NCBI GenBank assembly: GCA_007571275.1 | Contig: RKRS01000250.1 | Span: 1 to 8,988 of the forward strand | Length of the DNA stretch: 8,988 bases | Direction: 5' to 3' | Source of the DNA: Dehalococcoidia bacterium | GTDB lineage: Bacteria; Chloroflexota; Dehalococcoidia; Bin125 | Shown: piece by piece, positions 6,817 to 8,988 of the stretch | Position numbering within the stretch: the stretch's first letter is position 1 | How the letters are laid out: the number at the start of each line of letters is the position of its first letter | Program-made: the position numbers and the translations under genes | The notes under the pieces: generated by a model | What the model was told of the DNA's origin: nothing | Databases searched by the model: none | Seen by the model: only the letters and a program-made list of their open reading frames with translations

Positions 6817-7899
6817 CTAGTTGAGCGACGCGCGCGCCGCTTCATACAGATCGTTGGTGAAGTACGCGTCGTAGTCAGGCGGCTCTTCGAGTGGATCACC
6901 GTCAACGTCCAGGAGCAGATCATGCTCATAGAGCCATTCCGTGTAGCCCCGCCACTGGTCGAGCGTCTGTGAGCCCCAGCGGCCGTCCGGGTCGACGTAG
7001 TACTGCGCGGCAAGCAAACGAGCTGACTCGAAGACCAACTCCAGGTTGGGGAAGACATCCTCTCCAGCGATATCGATCATCATCTGCGCGGCCCTCTTGG
7101 GCTCAGAGACGGCGTACTCGTAGCCCTTGATCGTGGCTGCGAGGAAACGGGTCAGCAAGTCGGAGTCGTCGTCGACCAGCGCGCGCCCGGCCACCAGGAC
7201 GACGCCCGGGTAATCGGGAATGCCGAAGTCGGTGTACTTCCAGGTACGCAGCTCGATGCCGCGCTGTCTGGCTTCAATCCCTTCCCAGGTGACGAACGGT
7301 TCGACCGCCTGCACACGACCCTCATAGAGCGCCTCGTAGGCAGCGGTATCGAGGATCACGCCTGAGATATCGCCTGCTCCACCGTCGGCGCGGACGACCC
7401 ACTCCCATTGCGGTTGTTCGGCCGGCCCGCCAAAGCCGCCATAGCTTTGGCCATCGAGGTCACGCGGTCGCTCGATCGGGCCGTCCGCGAGTACCGCGAC
7501 CTCAGTCGGGTTGGTCTGCAGTACAGCGGCAATGGAAACGATGTCCAGCCCCTGCGCGCGGAAAAGCGGTAGGTAGGTCGGGAACGAGAACGCGACTTCG
7601 GCGACATTCTGGTCGATCAGGATCTCACCAGCGACGCCGCTGTATGGCAATAGTTCAATCTCGATCCCTTCCTCCGCGTACCAACCCTGCGCAATCGCGA
7701 CATAGATACCGGTGTGATTCGTGTTTGGCAGCCAGTCGAGCTGTATGCGGATGACGTCGGGATCCGGCTCAGCAGCGGCTTCCACAACACGCACCGAGTC
7801 AGCCTGCGGAGCGTCGGCAGACTCGGTGCAGGCGCTCAGGACGAGCGCGACCGCAGCGATCAGCAGGAGTGAGGCGAACCATTTGTACACGGACATCAT
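6817..7899 (-). CDS. thiY: ABC substrate-binding lipoprotein, NMT1/THI5-like (pyrimidine precursor)
   Basis: This 360-residue extracytoplasmic binding protein has a short basic N-terminus, a hydrophobic stretch (8-20) and the lipobox LSAC (21-24), so Cys24 should be lipidated after signal peptidase II cleavage. The mature part opens with an acidic, Ala-rich linker and then LDWLPNTNHTGIYVA (54-68), a hallmark of the NMT1/THI5-like family that includes ThiY, the N-formyl-aminopyrimidine binder. FSFPTYL (104-110) and the GGFGGPAEQPQWEW region (154-167) also fit this fold. ATG 7899 overlaps the tenA stop (ATGA); a second Met follows at 7896. With thiZ and thiX downstream and tenA upstream, import of a hydroxymethylpyrimidine precursor is the likeliest role. 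The exact ligand is inferred from context. Confidence 0.9.
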   Translation of the reverse strand: MMSVYKWFASLLLIAAVALVLSACTESADAPQADSVRVVEAAAEPDPDVIRIQLDWLPNTNHTGIYVAIAQGWYAEEGIEIELLPYSGVAGEILIDQNVAEVAFSFPTYLPLFRAQGLDIVSIAAVLQTNPTEVAVLADGPIERPRDLDGQSYGGFGGPAEQPQWEWVVRADGGAGDISGVILDTAAYEALYEGRVQAVEPFVTWEGIEARQRGIELRTWKYTDFGIPDYPGVVLVAGRALVDDDSDLLTRFLAATIKGYEYAVSEPKRAAQMMIDIAGEDVFPNLELVFESARLLAAQYYVDPDGRWGSQTLDQWRGYTEWLYEHDLLLDVDGDPLEEPPDYDAYFTNDLYEAARASLN

Positions 7900-8531
7900 C
7901 CGCCGCCGTTCACCCAGGCCGAGTCGAAGAAGCGGTACTCAAGCTCCATCGCAGTGCGAAACTTGATCGCTTCCGAGGCGGAGTCATCGCCGTGTTCATC
8001 CAGCATGTCCTGGATGATGTCCACCTTCTCCAGGTAGTCCGGACTGGCATACATACTGATCCAGAAGCCGTAGCGTTCGTCGTGCGGCTGATCGGCGAGG
8101 CGTGCGCCGAGCCAGCCGTAGAGCTTGGCGCAGGGCGCCATCGCGGCGAGGTGCTCGCCAATCGTCCCTAACGACGCAGTGGCCAGGAGGAAATCGGTGT
8201 ACTCACGAGCGGCCGGCAGCGGCTGGACATCCTCGAGCGAGACGCCGAGTGACGGCGCGGTCTGCTCATGCAGCGTGCCCTCGGTCAGGATGCCCGAAAG
8301 CAACGCGCCAAACTGTCGACGCGTGCCCCAGTCCTGCGCTCGCGCCGCTCCCCAGGCGTATGAGCGAGCGTAGGCGTCGAGATAGAAGTGATCCTGCTGG
8401 GCGAAGAGGCCGTAACGCGACTCGGACAGGGTGCCATCGGCCAAACCGGTGATGAAGGGATGCTCCAGGCAGGCCTCCGCCAGATCGCGGTTGGCGTCCC
8501 AGAGGCGTTGGGAAAGCGGCAGGTCAGACAT
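7896..8531 (-). CDS. tenA: TenA-family aminopyrimidine aminohydrolase (thiaminase II)
   Basis: This 211-residue all-helical TenA protein hydrolyses aminomethyl-aminopyrimidine to HMP, salvaging the pyrimidine of damaged thiamine; the family also cleaves thiamine. The start at ATG 8531 is preferred over an in-frame ATG at 8552 because a strong ribosome binding site lies between them. Residues matching the B. subtilis TenA active site are present: Asp47 and Tyr50 in QQDHFYL, Tyr111, the nucleophile Cys134 in MAPCAKLY, Tyr161 in WISMY and Glu198 in MELEYRF. This is therefore the Cys-containing TenA class and it looks catalytically complete. The length is close to the usual 220-240. It follows thiG after 49 bases, and its stop overlaps the binding-protein start. 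Confidence 0.95.
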   Translation of the reverse strand: MSDLPLSQRLWDANRDLAEACLEHPFITGLADGTLSESRYGLFAQQDHFYLDAYARSYAWGAARAQDWGTRRQFGALLSGILTEGTLHEQTAPSLGVSLEDVQPLPAAREYTDFLLATASLGTIGEHLAAMAPCAKLYGWLGARLADQPHDERYGFWISMYASPDYLEKVDIIQDMLDEHGDDSASEAIKFRTAMELEYRFFDSAWVNGGG

Positions 8532-8539
8532 GGCCAATG

Positions 8540-8546
8540 CTCCTTC
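8540..8546 (-). promoter_or_regulatory. Ribosome binding site deciding the tenA start
   Basis: On the - strand, GAAGGAG (8546-8540) lies eight bases before ATG 8531. It would sit inside the coding region if translation began at ATG 8552, and that upstream ATG has no comparable purine tract before it. This fixes the shorter, 211-residue TenA as the likely product. It is the strongest ribosome binding site seen in the operon, which fits the one junction where genes are 49 bases apart. Confidence 0.8.
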
Positions 8547-8580
8547 TCTCATGCGCTGATGCGGGGTGGGCAGCGATTGC

Positions 8581-8988
8581 TCAGGACGTTTCGAGCGGCG
8601 AAATCATCCCCTCGGAGGGAGACGACGCTTCGGCATAGAATTTGCGCGGCATGCGGCCAGCGAGGTAGGCGTCGCGGCCGGCTCGGGCGGCGGCGTTCAT
8701 CGCCCGAGCCATCCGTACCGGCTCGCGTGAACGCGCGACGGCGGTGTTCATCAGGACCGCGTCACAGCCGAGCTCGAACGCGATCGCCACGTCCGACGCC
8801 GTACCAACGCCGGCATCGACAATCACCGGCACGCTGGCCCGCTCCTTGATCAGTTGGATGTTGTGTGGATTGCGGATGCCCAACCCCGACCCAATCGGCG
8901 CGCCCAGCGGCATCACTGCTGAGCAGCCAACGTCTTCGAGCTTGCGAGCGGTGACCGGGTCGTCGTTGGTGTAGGGCAACACCTGAAA
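8581..8988 (-). CDS. thiG: Thiazole synthase ThiG, C-terminal half (partial at window edge)
   Basis: The last 135 residues of ThiG are present, about half of a usual 255-265-residue protein; the 5' end lies beyond base 8988. The frame is open to the edge (the codons before LPYT read F-Q-V), so the GTG at 8982 is an internal Val, not a start. ThiG condenses deoxyxylulose 5-phosphate, glycine imine and ThiS thiocarboxylate into the thiazole phosphate tautomer. Hallmarks seen are LPYTNDDP, GCSAVMPLGAPIGSGLGI, PVIVDAGVGTASD, ELGCDAVLMNTAVA and AGRMPRKFYAEASSP. The Schiff-base lysine belongs to the missing N-terminal half. It is the first visible gene of the leftward operon; partners such as thiS and thiO could lie upstream. 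Confidence 0.96.
   Translation of the reverse strand, partial: FQVLPYTNDDPVTARKLEDVGCSAVMPLGAPIGSGLGIRNPHNIQLIKERASVPVIVDAGVGTASDVAIAFELGCDAVLMNTAVARSREPVRMARAMNAAARAGRDAYLAGRMPRKFYAEASSPSEGMISPLETS

Noticed and set aside
8532..8580. Possible TPP riboswitch or promoter between thiG and tenA
   Set aside because: At 49 bases the gap is too short for a TPP riboswitch and lacks its conserved elements. Only the tenA ribosome binding site is seen.
8581..8982. GTG 8982 as the start of a 133-residue complete protein
   Set aside because: The frame stays open to the window edge and the sequence begins mid-domain of ThiG, so the gene is truncated by the window.

Overview
The window is a GC-rich bacterial chromosomal segment with tightly packed genes. 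Two short operons converge on a tRNA gene. High GC, ATGA/GTGA stop-start overlaps, occasional GTG or TTG starts and a pair of divergent thymidylate-kinase-like genes would fit a Chloroflexota (Thermomicrobia-like) or actinobacterial genome. No ribosomal gene or other marker is present, so this placement is only a guess.

Left part, + strand (120-1677): two tandem thymidylate-kinase-like genes are joined by a GTGA overlap, followed 46 bp later by a perfect-stem tRNA-Phe(GAA) with an encoded CCA. The first kinase has an intact P-loop. The second has Arg in place of the Walker A lysine. Both lack the classic REPGGT-type motif of housekeeping Tmk. They look like an old tandem duplication.

Right part, - strand (8988 down to 1690): one operon, read right to left, runs thiG (3' half only, cut by the window edge), tenA, thiY (lipoprotein binding protein), thiZ (ATPase), thiX (permease), tenI and a 987-residue FAD plus Fe-S oxidoreductase. 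Three junctions are ATGA overlaps (tenA/thiY, thiX/tenI, tenI/oxidoreductase), and at thiZ/thiX the start codon directly follows the stop. The logic is thiamine supply from two sides. ThiG makes the thiazole phosphate tautomer and TenI is expected to aromatise it. ThiXYZ imports a pyrimidine precursor (in characterised systems a formylaminopyrimidine from degraded thiamine), and TenA hydrolyses the deformylated aminopyrimidine to HMP. ThiE, ThiD, ThiC, ThiO, ThiS and a YlmB-type deformylase are not in the window. Any TPP riboswitch would lie upstream of thiG, off the right edge.

The last gene of the operon, a D-2-hydroxyacid dehydrogenase-like fusion (GlcD-like plus GlcF-like, YdiJ type), has no obvious thiamine role and is the main contextual puzzle. 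It ends only 12 bp from the converging tRNA gene, with no visible terminator. No mobile element, CRISPR array or riboswitch was found, and I see no clearly new multi-gene system. The best leads are the K-to-R kinase paralogue and the oxidoreductase coupled to thiamine genes.
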